Shown: positions 31,456 through 43,045 of the stretch, in pieces
Layout of the letters: each line of letters begins with the position of its first letter
Position numbering within the stretch: the first letter of the stretch is position 1
NCBI GenBank assembly: GCA_030374765.1
Contig: JARGXX010000026.1
Coordinates: 496,001-560,000 of the forward strand
DNA: 64,000 nt
Source of the DNA: Agarophyton chilense
Taxonomy: Eukaryota; Rhodophyta; Florideophyceae; Gracilariales; Gracilariaceae
Direction of reading: 5' to 3'
Notes under the pieces: model-generated
Databases searched by the model: none
The model's input: only the letters and a program-made list of their open reading frames with translations
Told to the model about the DNA's origin: nothing
Program-made: the position numbers and the translations under genes

Positions 31456-33081
31456 ATGGATCCGAACGCCGGGTCCAACCCGTTCCAGCCCTCCTCTGAG
31501 GATGTGCCTTCTGGGGCTCCGTCCAACACTGCTGGTTATGCGTCGCAGCCTACTTCTCAACTCGGTCCATACCGTTCGTTCTTCACACCGTACACCGGAT
31601 TCCGGTCGGTACCGTTTCCTCAGCCAACCGTGGCTCCGATGCCGAACGCGGCTTACGTCGCCTCTGCGGGTGTAATTCGAGCTCCTTCTCGTCGTGCTCA
31701 GCGGAGCTACCCGCACCCTGCGGATTTATATGGACGAGATCCTCTAGACAACGTTGAACTTTTCGCGCAAGCGCCCTGGTTTGATCCAGTCGCTATCTGC
31801 GATGACGCGTTGATACAACAGTATGTACACGGTGGGTACTTCCCCGACGGTATTCCGGAACACGCGATTTATAGCGACGACTGGGCCAGTCATATTGCTT
31901 CGCCAGACAATGCGATTGCGCGATATTCAACGGAAACCTTGTCTGAAGCCCGTACGCGGTTCACCAAGCTGATTTACCAGCTTCTTCACCGATTCATGAG
32001 TACGGTTCTCCTCCCGCAGGACTGAGAACTAGATACCTGGAAAGCTCGTACCGACGGGGAAGGTTACTCGTATATCGAGACATTCGTTGAAGTCTATGTT
32101 AGCGGTTGGGGCGGTGTGCGCAGTGTGCGTGATACAGCTCTTTGCTTTCAGCAACCTCTTCTCCATGCGGAGTTCCGCTTCCTTCGAAAGCGTGACATTC
32201 CCTATTGGGATTATCCCCGTTGGGAACGTCGTACTCGATCACGTTTGGGCTATTTGGTGCCATATCAAATGATCGAGATTGACCGCATCCGGCGGAACGC
32301 GCGCTTCGGGCGCTACATCGGTATTCGGGAGCATTGGGCGGCGATCGAGAGTCCTCGTGGTTGACCTGTGGAGTTCCCACCGGCGATCTCCTACTTCGGG
32401 TCCGCGTTGGTTAACGACCCGTTCTCGGGATATTGGACGGTGGTTTATACCGAGTCTATCGCCAAAATGTCCGTCTCCCTCCTGTGGGATGCTTATGATA
32501 CCTTTAGAGTTTGGTACATGTCGCCCACAGCGCGAAAGTATGCGAGATAACTCGATCTTTCCCTTGTCCTGGGATCCCGTGCGAACCATGTCGACTTCCT
32601 CCTTCTTGTGGATTTGATCGACAGTGTCGATTGGTCTGGAGTGCCAGCTGATCAATTCGCTCGCGGAACCCGTGCAAGACAACACTACCATTCTCCTGGA
32701 CGAACAGCAAGTGCTGCAAATTTCGTTTGGTACGACCCCTGGACGCGCCAGTTGATCACCTCCGAGCAGGCTCGCTTTCTTCGGGAGAACCCGCATGACA
32801 TGCCACCGAACCAGCTTACTGGATACGTGTACGATGATACTTCATCCGAGAACGGAGAGGAACCGTATGAGGAAGCGCCGGGAGCTGAGGCTGAACTCGG
32901 TTACGAGAACGAGCCAGAGCTGCCAGGCGTAGCGACTTCCGTCGATCAATCCGCAGCGACGGGAGTTGCTCAAGAGAACTTTCATGGGTTTACCCAACAA
33001 CCGAGTGCAGTGCCGGTCGACCAAGTTGAGGGTGATCGCACACAGCTTCTTTCGAGCCAGAGGGCTTGCACGTCTCTTTGA
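31456..33081 (+). pseudogene. Element B antisense ORF, unknown protein
   Basis: One reading frame of 542 codons on the strand opposite gag-pol, broken only by three stops (32023, 32362 and 32548) and by no frameshift, which argues for past coding selection. The N-terminal part is rich in P, S and Q and has 'GFRSVPFP' (about residues 53-60). The middle has 'PWFDPVAICDDALIQQY' and 'DWASHI'. Later there is 'PPAISYFGS' and 'WDAYDTFRVWYM'. The tail is acidic. No enzyme motif was recognised. It shares GFRSVPFP, a WPVA/FDPVA block and a PP..YFGS block with the antisense frame of element A. The start is 168 bp inside the LTR edge. It may act in RNA or particle biology or be a captured host gene; function is unknown. 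Confidence 0.7.
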
Positions 33082-33089
33082 TGATCCTA

Positions 33090-33440
33090 AAAAAGACTCC
33101 TAGTCAACACCCTTGCGGTGGTATCTTGATACCAATAAAACTCCGATGAGTTCGTGTCTTCACGTTCCCTTCTTATCTTCTGGTCTTCATCTCTTCTCGC
33201 TTCTCGAGTTCTTAACTTCTTCTTCTCGCTTCTCGAGTTTCATACTTCCCTTCTCGCTTTTCAAGTTCTTCAATCATCTCTTCTCGCTTCTGGAGTTCTT
33301 CAATCCTTCTTCTCGCTTCTCGAGTTTGTCCTAGGTGATAATCAGTAAATGTCCTGTGCTTGGGTTCCTTCACATTTCTTCCAAATGACTTCTTGTTTTC
33401 TTCTCTCCTTTCGAGTTTTTACTACCTTTTTATCCCATAC
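33090..33440 (+). repeat. CT-rich tandem repeat between convergent genes of element B
   Basis: About five copies of a unit containing cttctcgcttctcgagtt, with spacing 30-38 bp (33200-33335), and a diverged sixth near 33400. It separates the end of the antisense ORF from the chromodomain end of pol, so it might stop or buffer converging transcription. Confidence 0.7.
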
Positions 33441-34837
33441 TTAGAAATGGGATGTGCCCATGAGCCCGACTATCGAGGAGTCGATCTCCCTCGGGAGTGG
33501 TAATCGCATGCGTCGATGATATCGCACGAGCTGCGAACGGGGGATATGATCTATAGATTCCCACGTATCCGCTTCCGGAGAAAAACCGTACCAATGGACT
33601 CGATACAGTAATTCTCTAGTATCTTCATGCTCGCCATGTTCACATATGCGATCCATAACATATTCCTGGGCGTTTTCCAATGCTTCCGCTGTTGGCGCGA
33701 GACTCCTGTTAACAGGTTTGAAATGCCTTACGGCTGACCCAAGCGTCTCTGTGTTAGCAGTCTCAGCGTCTCTGTGTTAGCAGTCTCAGCGTCGCTAAGC
33801 GTTCGCTCGTCGACTAACTGTCGTTCTGCCCGCAGGGGCAGTGTACTCATTCCTTGAGAACCTTTCTCAGATAAAGAGCTATCCTGTTTTCCAGTTTCCA
33901 TAGAAGCGTACTTCTTGCTACTTTTCAATTCCATTCGTGGCTGAGCTTCCTTCGGTTTATCCAATTCTGACCGCTGTTCGGTGGACGATGGTACTTGCAT
34001 CAAGGCAGGAGGCGATACCTCTTCTTCTTCCTGCCCACGAGGGATAGGAGCCGATATCGGCGGAACAGCGAGTGGCACTTCACCTGACGGTTCAGCCTGA
34101 AGCGGCAAAGGCGCGTTTTCGCGTGCACTCGTCTCCAAGTCCTTGGGGCCAAAGTCCAAAACATCTTTCCTGCTTTCAGGTTCCATTTCTGTACATACGG
34201 GTGTGCGCGTGCCACGGGGCATATCCCGATATTTCGGAAGCTGTCCGTGGTTGGCGTACGCAACCGCAGGCTGTGGGATATCAGGAGCTTTCTCTTCCGC
34301 TCGAGTCATTGGTGGCGGTTCACTCTCCCCAGAGTAACTTGGGCTTTTGCCTTGACGTTCCGTCACACTTGCCTCCTTAGTTCTACCAGATACCTGGACT
34401 TCCACTTGCGGGTCAGGCGCGACTTCAACGCGATCGCGTGATACACGTTCAACTTCCTCACCTGTCTTGATGACCACTGTGTCTTCATTAAGGTCGACCA
34501 CTTTGAAGGGTCCGGCCGCTATCGGCAAAAATTTATGACGAGATTTTTCCTGTTTTTCAGGTCTTTCGACTCGCACGAAGACGTGACCTCCTACTCGGAT
34601 TGCCGGATGTCCTCTTCGCCTTCTGGCGTCATAGTTTCGCTTATAGCGAGCTTGCGTCTTTGATAACTCTTTAGTGGCTTCTTCCGCTCTCACCTTCAGG
34701 TCATTCCTCCATTTCAGATGGTACTTAGACGGGGTCGGAGCGTCCAATTCTGTCTCGTCGTCGAGCGCAACCGGTAAAGCCCAAGGGTTGCGTGAGAGCA
34801 CGAGGTCGAACGGTGCCGTCTTTGTAGAGGTATGCAC
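33441..34837 (-). pseudogene. Element B integrase C-terminal domain, linker and chromodomain
   Basis: The upstream part (34837-33728, 369 codons) continues the integrase: 'TAPFDLVLSRNPWALPV' and 'GGHVFVRVERPEKQEKSRHKFLPIAAGPFKVV' is the GPY/F-like end domain, and a long Pro/Glu-rich linker follows. A second open part (33680-33441) in another frame gives a chromodomain: 'YVMDRICEHGEHED', 'LLYRVHWYGFSPEADTWES' and 'IPRSQLVRYHRR'. Chromodomains steer integration toward marked chromatin. One frameshift separates the two parts. Confidence 0.85.
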
Positions 34838-36190
34838 TTGCTTATTTTACGCGTAGCACAGAGTATCTGTAAACATGTCCCATTCTTTCGGGTGGTCCGC
34901 TATGTAGTGTCGTAATGCTGCTATCAGCGTGCGGTTGAAACGCTCCACCTGACCGTTGCATTGCGGATGATAGGTCGTGGTAAACACATTTCGAATGCCC
35001 GTAATGCGGCAAACATTCTGAAAGAACTTCGCAACGAATTGCTTCCCGTTATCTGATAACAGAACTTCTGGTGGGCCGTATATAAATACCTAGTGTTTGA
35101 AAAATGCCTGTGCGATTACAGTTGCCGTTATCCGCTTCAGCGGCACAGTCCGCACTAGCTTCGAGAAGCGGTCGGTGATTACCAATAGGTAGCGATAACC
35201 TCGCCTTGGCCGAATCAATTTCCCTAGGATGTCGATACTGACGTATGGTAAAGGCGCTTTCGCCTGGAATAACATCATCGGTTTCCGCTTCTTGTAAAGC
35301 TTCACGCGATTCTTCGCACCTGTTGTACAGATCCTCACTGTAGCATGGCAGTCCATCGCCAAAGTAGGACAGTAAAAATCTCTTCTTAGAGTCATGAACA
35401 ACTTCGTTCCTCCTGGATGACCAGCTAGCCTGCTGTAGTGTGCCGGATGGAGTACTCGACTCTTCAAGACGTGTGGAATCACGATTTGATCATGCTTTTC
35501 GACATGTCTTAACAGTATTTCTCGTGAATCGAATGAAAAGGGGAGATCCTCCCCCCCGTTAAGAGGAGAGCGTATCAACGCACAAAACTTATCGGCGTGT
35601 TGCTCATTGAGGAGCTCAGTGCACGAGATTCGCTCGAGTTGACCTGAAGGGTCATTGTCTGCTAATGCAAGGAACGCGTCTGCATTTGAATAATCATCAA
35701 GGGTCTCTTGTTCCTTTTCTTCAAAAGATGGTGAATGGGTCTCCATGTAGAAGCAAGGTATCTCTTCATCGATTTCGCCTTGAGTTTCGCCCAGTGTTTT
35801 GAGTCGCGATATGGCGTCAGCTTGGACATTGGCCAATTTCTTCTTATACTTCACTTCGAAATCGAATTCAGAAAGGCGTAAGCGCCATCGTATGAGACGA
35901 CCAGACGGGTCTGTAATGGACAGTAACCATCGTAGAGACGAATGATCCATGTTGGCGGTAAAACGTTCTCCTTGGAGATACGGCCGCAATGTGGTTAGAG
36001 CCCAAACGACTGCAATGCATTCCTTTTCTGAAACTGAATACTTCTTCTCAGCTGCGTTCAGCGATCTTGACCAGTAACCAACAGGTTTGCGCTCACCATC
36101 AGGGTGTGTTTGAAAAAGAGCACACCCTACTTGGTACTCGCTAGAGTCGGTATCCACTGAGTATGGCAGGTTGGGGATGGGCAGCGCCAA
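34838..36190 (-). pseudogene. Element B RNase H and integrase core
   Basis: From 36190 the protein reads 'YSVDTDSSEYQVGCALFQ' (RNase H Asp), 'EKKYSVSEKECIAVVWAL' (Glu), 'TANMDHSSLRWLLS' and 'RLIRWRLRLSEFDF'. Integrase begins with an H-H zinc half ('HPAHYSRLAGHPGG'); the cysteine half is damaged (CHATVRICTTG). The core is 'PYVSIDILGKL' and 'LLVITDRFSKLVRTVPLKR'. A stop occurs at 35090; below it other frames give 'LLSDNGKQFVAKFF' and 'CNGQVERFNRTLIAALRHY', completing the D-D-E set. Lesions make it inactive. Confidence 0.87.
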
Positions 36191-36424
36191 GACTGCGGCT
36201 GTAATAATCTTTGTCTTCAGCCTGTCGAACGCTTCCGCTTCAGCTTGTCTGAATTGTTCCAGCTGTACTGGTTGTTCTTAACGCAGCTTTGCGTTGAGCG
36301 GTGCCGCTATATGCGAGTATTGCGGCACGAATGGTCGATAGACGTTGCACAAGCCGAGGAAAGAACGCAATTGCTTCTGTGTCGACGGAGATTGTACTTC
36401 GCGGATAGCCGCTGTTTGTGCCTC

Positions 36425-37565
36425 TTAAATGTCAATCCGTCCCGGCCTGATCACATGTCCTAAGTACCGGACGGTGCCAGCGAACCATTCGCATTTCTTG
36501 AACTTCAAGGTGATACCTGCGCTCTGTAGTGCTTTGAGGATCTCCTCGACATGCCATAAATGGCTTTCCACATCCTGGGAAGAGATGATCACATCGTCCA
36601 AATAGACTAAACAAGTCTTCCACTTGTATCTTGAGAGCAAGATGTCCAAAGTACGCGCAAAAGTAGCCGGGGCATTCGTTAAGCCAAAGGGCATCCTTTT
36701 GAAACGGTAGAGACCGGCGTGACACGCAAATCAGGTTTTATCTTGGTCTTCTTCCACTACAGGCACCTACGAATAGCCAGAGTTGGCGTCCAACGTGTCA
36801 AACACGTTCGCTTCTCCTAAGCTTCCAATACATTCGTCCATTCGAAGCAACGGGTATGTATCTCGAAGTGTGACTGCGTTCAGTTTTTCGATAATCGATA
36901 CAGAATCGTAAAGAACCATCAGGTTTTGGAACCAGCACAACTGGTGAGGCCCAAGCAGATTGACCTGCTTCGATTACTCCTTCTTCCAGCATTTTGCTGA
37001 CATTCTCCTCCTCGATTTGGCGAGTTCGCGGTCCCGCTTTGTAGGGTGGTTGGGAAAAGGGTCGTGACCCTGGGACCAAATCAATGTGGTTTTCCGTAGC
37101 GGAGATCTCTCCTAGTTTTCCACTCCACATGGATGTATATTTATTCAGCATAGACCTGATCTTCGTTCTGTAGTGTTCCGACACATGTGCTAAGTCTAGC
37201 TCATCGACCAGGTTCTCTGGATCCTTTGCCGTTTGCAATTGATCTCCAGACGGAGTTTTCAGTTCTTCGTCTGTGTCACCGACATGGGTTAATCCCAATA
37301 CTTCTGCAGTAGAAATATGATTAGGGATTACCACTGTGGGATGAGGCAAAGCTGTTGCAACAACCTGATTCTTCGGTATCTGGTAATCGTTATCGGTGAA
37401 GTTACTCACTAGTATCCAAAAAGGGCCACCAGGATCAACCTGAACAATGCCGTCAGCGACTAGCAATCCACGGGATTCGTACATCCGAGTATTCGGTTGA
37501 ATTACCACGAGTCCGTGTCGTTCTGTTCTTACTTGAACCCAAGTTTGGGTTTGCGCCTTCAGCAT
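36425..37565 (-). pseudogene. Element B reverse transcriptase
   Basis: From 37565 the frame shows 'YTSMWSGKLGEI', 'PPYKAGPRTRQIEEE', 'ASPVVLVPKPDGSLRFCIDYRK', then a shift. 'MPFGLTNAPATFARTLDILL' and the catalytic 'VYLDDVIISS' follow near 36610-36590, then 'FKKCEWFAGTVRYLGHVI'. The YLDD box is intact. Two frameshifts and at least one stop break the chain around 36730-36900. Confidence 0.88.
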
Positions 37566-37604
37566 GGCACTCTTCGCTACTCGAATCCTCGGCGAGATAC
37601 GTCG

Positions 37605-38242
37605 TCAGGATTTCCCGTATTCCATAGATGGTGGAAGTGGAGGTGCTTCAGAGCAACGACGCATTGGCTTGCGATCAATTGGTACCATTGATCCATCATC
37701 TAGTTCCACTAGTTTTCTTCGCGGGCGAATGGCTTCGACAAACTTGTCGCAATAATCACATCCCAGTACCACTGGTGCAGCTAACGTCTTACAGACGATG
37801 AAGTCGACTAGGACTACAAAGCGTCCCAAACGCACCACGAGTCGAACTGTTCCCAGTGTCTTCACAACATTTTTGTTGGCATCCCGGATGTCCGGTAGAG
37901 GACCGTATAGAATATGTTCTAAGTCAGCAGGAGCGAGCTCCGATTCCCGTATAAGTTCGGACCAGCACGTGTGTCCAGGACAGTCAATCGACGAGATAAC
38001 AGATTCCTGTCAGAGCCGATGTCGGCATAGGCCTTATAGTTTCTTTTGGACATTACCATGAGGTAACTTTCCCGTTTTGACGGACAAGTACAACGTCTCC
38101 AAGGACGATGTAGCTCACAGTCAAACTGTACTGGCTTTCCGTCCGGCGGATTAATTCCGTACGGCGGAAATTTGGGAGGCCTCAAGAGAATCTTGGGCTT
38201 CCAAGCGCGGGAGCACGGAGGCGAGCTCTCCCTGGTCAGCAC
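37605..38242 (-). pseudogene. Element B protease region
   Basis: Reads 'YKAYADIGSD...VLDTRAGPNLY' near 37960, where the catalytic D-T-G is changed to D-T-R, then 'GRFVVLVDFIVCKTLAAPVVLGCDYCDKF'. Retroviral-type proteases need the Gly after D-T, so this copy is probably inactive apart from its frameshift. Confidence 0.75.
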
Positions 38243-38499
38243 TACGGGATCGACTAGTGCCGACCCCCTAGGGGCTCCCCAACTTAGTTTTCCGGTTGCC
38301 CCGGCTTATTCGTCTCAAAGGCGCCTCTTTCTACCGGGGTTCCGGGTTGTAACACTTCAGCATTCTGAGCAACCGGCTTGTCCGTCCGGCACATTGGTGT
38401 CTGAGAAAACCAACTTTTGGCTTTCCAATACATGCCCGCCGGTACGCAGCTCCTTTCTTCTTCTGATAGTGCTCCATAATTCGCCATGATACGACTCAG

Positions 38500-40437
38500 A
38501 TCCTTTGCAGGAAGCGTTCATTCTGCACTCATATGTTGTTTTCCATAACATGAATAACATATCAAACCGTCACGACGGTTGGTCAACATAGGTTGTGAAC
38601 GGTATGTAGTGCGAGTATCCACCCATCCGGGTCTCCCGTTCTTAAAACCTCCTTGTGGAGGCACCGTGTAAGGACGGTACATAGAGCGACGGCCCTCCAT
38701 AGCCTTTAGGGCTTCCTCGTCCTGAGACTCCGAATGGGGGAGATCCACTGTAGGTACAGAAGAGTCCGTATATTCCATTAAATGGACCGCCTCCTCATGT
38801 GAGTGACTACCTTTGGGTGTCAACGACGATTTTCGTGAGTGCACTGGAGATTCCAGATGTAGCAGTTTGTTGCGCTGATTAATTCTGGCGAAGATGTTCT
38901 CCTTACCCATTGAGGTTCCAAAAGCCATTGAACGACGGGGGCTACCCCGCGCTCTGGCCGCGTCTCCTTCAGCTTTCGCAAAATGAACTAACTCCAAAAA
39001 GGAGACTCTTCCATGCTTCTCTCGATATCGAGCTACCAACGACTTGATGCTCGGGTCCAGTCCGTCGATGTACAATGTAATCTTGTCCTCCGTCGAGTGG
39101 ACGTTTCCACAGTGGACTGAAGCTTTTCTAAGCCTTGAACTGTACTCAGCTTCGCCCTCCTCAGGCTTTTTGGTCATATCCCTTAGGTCCAGGATCGCCT
39201 GACGTATCGCGTTTGAAATCGCGTAACTGCGCAGCAAATACTGCACCGCCTCTGGCCATGAGGTAAAGCCGCCTTCATCGGCTGTCAATGATCCGCATAC
39301 GGAACGATATTGCTCTAAAGCAAAATCCTTCAGGAAGTGTGGTAAAGACACAAATGCCTGTGGCTCACTCATCTCTAGAGTGTCTGCTTCGGCAACGAAT
39401 CGAGTGAGAAACTCGATAACGAGAATGGGGGCCTTCCCATCAAATGTTAAATCATGAAGGCCGATCTTCAATCGTTTGATGTGATCCTTCACCTTCGCGG
39501 TTTCGCGTTCTGAGCTCTTCTTGCTCTACACCTTCAGATGGTAGCACCTGTAATTCAGGACCTTCCGATAAAGCGGATCCGTGCACTGGAGCACCTTCAA
39601 TCCTCTGTAAGGTGAGCCTTTTTTTCTCATTAACCACGAAGACGTGTTTTTCTTCCGAGATCGGGACCTTCGATGACCATCATCACTGTCGTCGTCATCT
39701 GACGTATCTGAATCATCAGAATCACCAGTACTGGAACCGAAACCTTCTGTACTTGACGATTCATCACTCGAATCACGTGCGGACTTCCGCTTCTTACGGC
39801 GTGACTTCGACTTCTTCGAACGAGCTTCCTTCAAAGGAACTCCTTCCTCTTCCATCATGACTGGTTTAGCAGGAGTATTCGCATGAACTTTCGCCTCCAG
39901 GCGTTCTAAACTAGGGTTAACTCGAGTGAGGACTTCCTCTACATCCACGGTTAAGCCGGGTAGCGCATCGGGCGTATTACCGTACCTCTCCAGTAGATAG
40001 TTCAAATCCTCACGTATTGTTTTCACTGATGCAGAGACCTGCTTCCCATCGTCTTGAAGAACGAGTGCTTGATGCGTACTGCGTAATTGTTCGACATCAG
40101 CGATAAGAGCAGCGATCTGCGATTCCAACGCAACCATGTGCACACGCGAAGCGCTTGACTCAGACTTGAGACGACGCACTTCCCTGCGCAAATCATCCTC
40201 TTCTTGAAGTCCGACGACCTCAGAGTCAACTAGGGCTTCTGTGGTGGGCGTGACTGCCGCTGCCACAGGGGCTGGTACATCCGAGAGATCTCGTTCATCA
40301 TTCACCGAGCGTGAGCGCGACATCGCTTGACAATACAGCCGCTCTCCGGCTTCAACAGATGAGGCGAGCCTCGGTTTCGGGGGTGGTCTCGCAGGACCGG
40401 GGCGACCAGTACTCGACTGGCTTCGGGTCTTCGGCAT
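38500..40437 (-). pseudogene. Element B gag
   Basis: ATG at 40437 (MPKTRSQSSTGRPG). The N-terminal part has a coiled-coil-like region around 40250-40000 (LRREVRRLKSESSASRVHM, ALESQIAALIADVEQLRS) and a charged S/D/R stretch (DESSSTEGFGSSTGDSDDSD). A short frame slip near 39640-39500 is followed by the capsid-like domain 'PILVIEFLTRFVAEAD', 'WPEAVQYLLRSYAIS', 'SVHCGNVH' and 'LYIDGLDPSIKSLVA'. The zinc knuckle C-YS-C-YGKQ-H-MSAE ends at a stop in place of the fourth Cys (TGA near 38518). Gag is the structural particle protein. Confidence 0.85.
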
Positions 40438-40652
40438 CCTAGACCAAACCTGAGTCCAGGTGCGAACCAAATGGTGTCTTCGACTTCTCGACCACGTGTT
40501 CAACCACGATGAATTCCGTAATTGCCGGAGGTGGTTCGATAAACAGTAACTGTAGTGATTCCACTTCTTCCAAGTATCGATATCGATTCCACGTTCTAGG
40601 AACGAATTGTTCAGTACCGCTGACCACAGGGGTTCTAAGTCAGGAGAGAACT

Positions 40653-41368
40653 TGTAGTATCCGCTCTAACGGAGAGAGCAGACAACTGCGACAGCGTTCG
40701 GACTGCCGATGGGTCGCTTGCGGCGAAGGAAAAGAGGTGGTAGAGCTACAACACCAGCGAGCTGGAAGTGGGGTGTAAGGCCACTACTCGCCAGCGAGGA
40801 TGAACAGTGCAACTGTAAAACGTTGATGGAACGTAGGTACGAGACGTCTCGTGAAGTGGCTGGGGGCTGACTATCTATTATAGCTCGTCCGGATCTCCGG
40901 TTAAGGAATCCTAAGCAAAGAACAGAATAGTCATGATGCCCATGTTGTCTCCTTTACTTGGAGTCGGCGCTCACCTCTGGTACACTATATACTGTGTACC
41001 AGGGTGAGTGCCCAAATAAATATATAAATAATACCCAGTGGTCAGTCACTTAGCCAAACCACTGTATGGGTATGGTCCCTAATGGACGTCTAGTTACAAA
41101 GGGTATTAAAGCCTTCCATGTGAATCGCCACTACATGCGCCGTTGCCAATATGGCATTCCCCTAGGAAGGGTCGCAACTATGCGCGGGCCGTGGTAAGCC
41201 ACTCGACCCATGACGCCACGTGTTCCACTAAGACATTCTGCCTCTAGGCATCCTATATGGGATGCCCTGTCATATCACAATGCTGATGATATCACTCACT
41301 TATGAGTTCCAACCGCGACTTGGCGAAAAACCAACCCATCGGATTCCCCGACATAGTAGAATACTACA
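40653..41368 (-). repeat. 5' LTR of element B (element orientation)
   Basis: See the paired copy at 30598-31287. The minus-strand sequence just inside (40652 downward) contains CTCTCCTGACTTAGAA, a decayed version of the primer-binding site of element A. Confidence 0.92.
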
Positions 41369-41373
41369 ACAAC
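41369..41373. other. Target site duplication of element B, right copy
   Basis: ACAAC, the partner of 30593-30597. Confidence 0.9.
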
Positions 41374-43027
41374 CACAAAGGTATCGATAAATACCAACTT
41401 GGAAGCGAAGCTAACCAATAAAGCATCGGTACATAAAGAAGAGGAACCGGACCTTGAGAGGCAATTGCAAGATAAAGTCCAAATCGGTGAAGAAAACGGC
41501 CAACTGCGGGGCCGTATGATCGACCTTCTGGAGGAGTTCAAAACCATGTGGTCAGGCCATCTGTGCCAAATTAAGACCACACAGCATCGCATCGAGCTCC
41601 TCCATGTCTCGAAGCCGATTTATCAGCAACCATACCGCGCAGGTCCGAAGGCGAGAGAAGTAGAACTCAAAGAAGTGGAGCGAAAGCTCCAAGAAGGTTT
41701 AATTGAACCAGCCAACTCAGATTGGGCTAGTTTCGTGGTTCTGGTTCAGAAGAACGGGGATAACCGTACAAGGTTCTGTGTGGGCTACAGGAGGCTCAAT
41801 AGCGTGACCGTCAAGGATTCGTACCCGATACCTAGAATGGATGAGTGCATCGACTCCTTGGGAGATGCGCAGATATTTACCACGTTGGATGCCAATAGTG
41901 GTTATTGGCAGGTACCCGTAGGTGAGGAATATCGAGACAAAACGACCTTCACGTGCCATGCAGGTTTGTTTCGCTTCACGCGGATACCATTCAGGTGGCG
42001 CAATTCTCCAGCCACATTTCAAAGGGCGCTGGACATCATCCTTTCGAAGGTTAAGTGGACAACCGCCTTGGTATACATCGATGATGTAATCATCTACTCC
42101 AGATTAGTAAAAGAGCATTTTGCTCACTAGCGCATCGTACTAACATTTCTAGCTGAGGCGTGGGTGACGCTGAAGCTACGCAAATGCGTCTTCTTTACCA
42201 GAACTGTTAAATACCTGGGCCCTATCATAGGCCCTGGTACCCTAGAGGTCGCGCCGAGTAACACTAGAGCCGTACAGAAGGTCAAATTGCCACGATACTA
42301 GACAGACGTACGATCCATTATAGATTTAAGCAACTTGTATCGTCGCATCGTGAAGAGATTCGTGAGAATAGCGGCTCCCCTCAACAAGAAGCTCCAGAAA
42401 GGTGAACCTGAACGGTTTGAGAATCTATCGAACGACGAAATGGATACCTTTGAGGAATTGAAACGAGCGCCTTTGTCACTGCCAATCTTAGCGTTACCGA
42501 AAACAGGTCTACCGTACACGCTGGATACGGATGCATCCCATGCCCAAATTGGTTGTTGTCTCATGCAGGAGCAGCACAACGGAGACAAATTACCTATAGG
42601 GTACTGGAGCCGCGCTATGAATGAGGCGAAGCAGAACTATACGGTGACCGAGAAGGAATGTGTAGCAGTAGTGCGGAGCATGTTGATGCTCCGTCCATAC
42701 CTTTATGGGGAGCGCTTTACGTTGCGCACAGACCACGACGCCCTAAGGTGGATCCTCGAACTCGCAGATGCGTCTGGTAGACTTTCCCGTTGGAGGTTGA
42801 GACTGTCGGAGTTTGAATACGACGTACAGTACCGTCCAGGTACCAAGCAGAACATAGCTGATGCTATGTCACGCTTAAACACCTCAGGGTTAGAGACAGA
42901 ACCTTTGGACGATGATATTCCTTGCTTTTCGGTGTCATCAAACCAAAATGGTACCGGCGAACACATACAAGGATGTTGGGACTTACCTGAAGAAGGTGCC
43001 TTGAAGAACACCAACATGGCAACGTAG
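41374..43027 (+). pseudogene. Element A reverse transcriptase and RNase H
   Basis: The frame cut at 30597 resumes here. Landmarks are 'MWSGHLCQIKTTQHRIEL', 'PYRAGPKAREVE', 'RFCVGYRRLNSVTVKDSYPI', 'FTTLDANSGYWQVPV', 'NSPATFQRALDIILSK' and the catalytic 'VYIDDVIIYS' (YIDD at 42074-42085). Stops lie at 42128 and 42300. RNase H follows: 'YTLDTDASHAQIGCCLMQ', 'NYTVTEKECVAVVRSM', 'LRTDHDALRWILE' and 'NIADAMSRLN'. Catalytic residues of both domains remain. Only a few lesions interrupt 550 codons. Confidence 0.9.
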
Positions 43028-43045
43028 AGACTGATCCTAGCGGAA

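Larger units (their letters stand above)
30598..41368 (-). mobile_element. Element B: complete chromodomain Ty3/gypsy retrotransposon nested in element A
   Basis: LTRs are 30598-31287 (690 bp) and 40653-41368 (716 bp), both starting TGTAGTAT and ending ATACTACA on the plus strand. The 5-bp target ACAAC is present on both sides (30593-30597 and 41369-41373), so insertion is unambiguous. Gag, protease, RT, RNase H, integrase and chromodomain run on the minus strand; a further frame runs on the plus strand between the chromodomain end and the 3' LTR. Total 10.77 kb. The matching target duplication and moderately similar LTRs mean B is younger than A. Confidence 0.93.
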
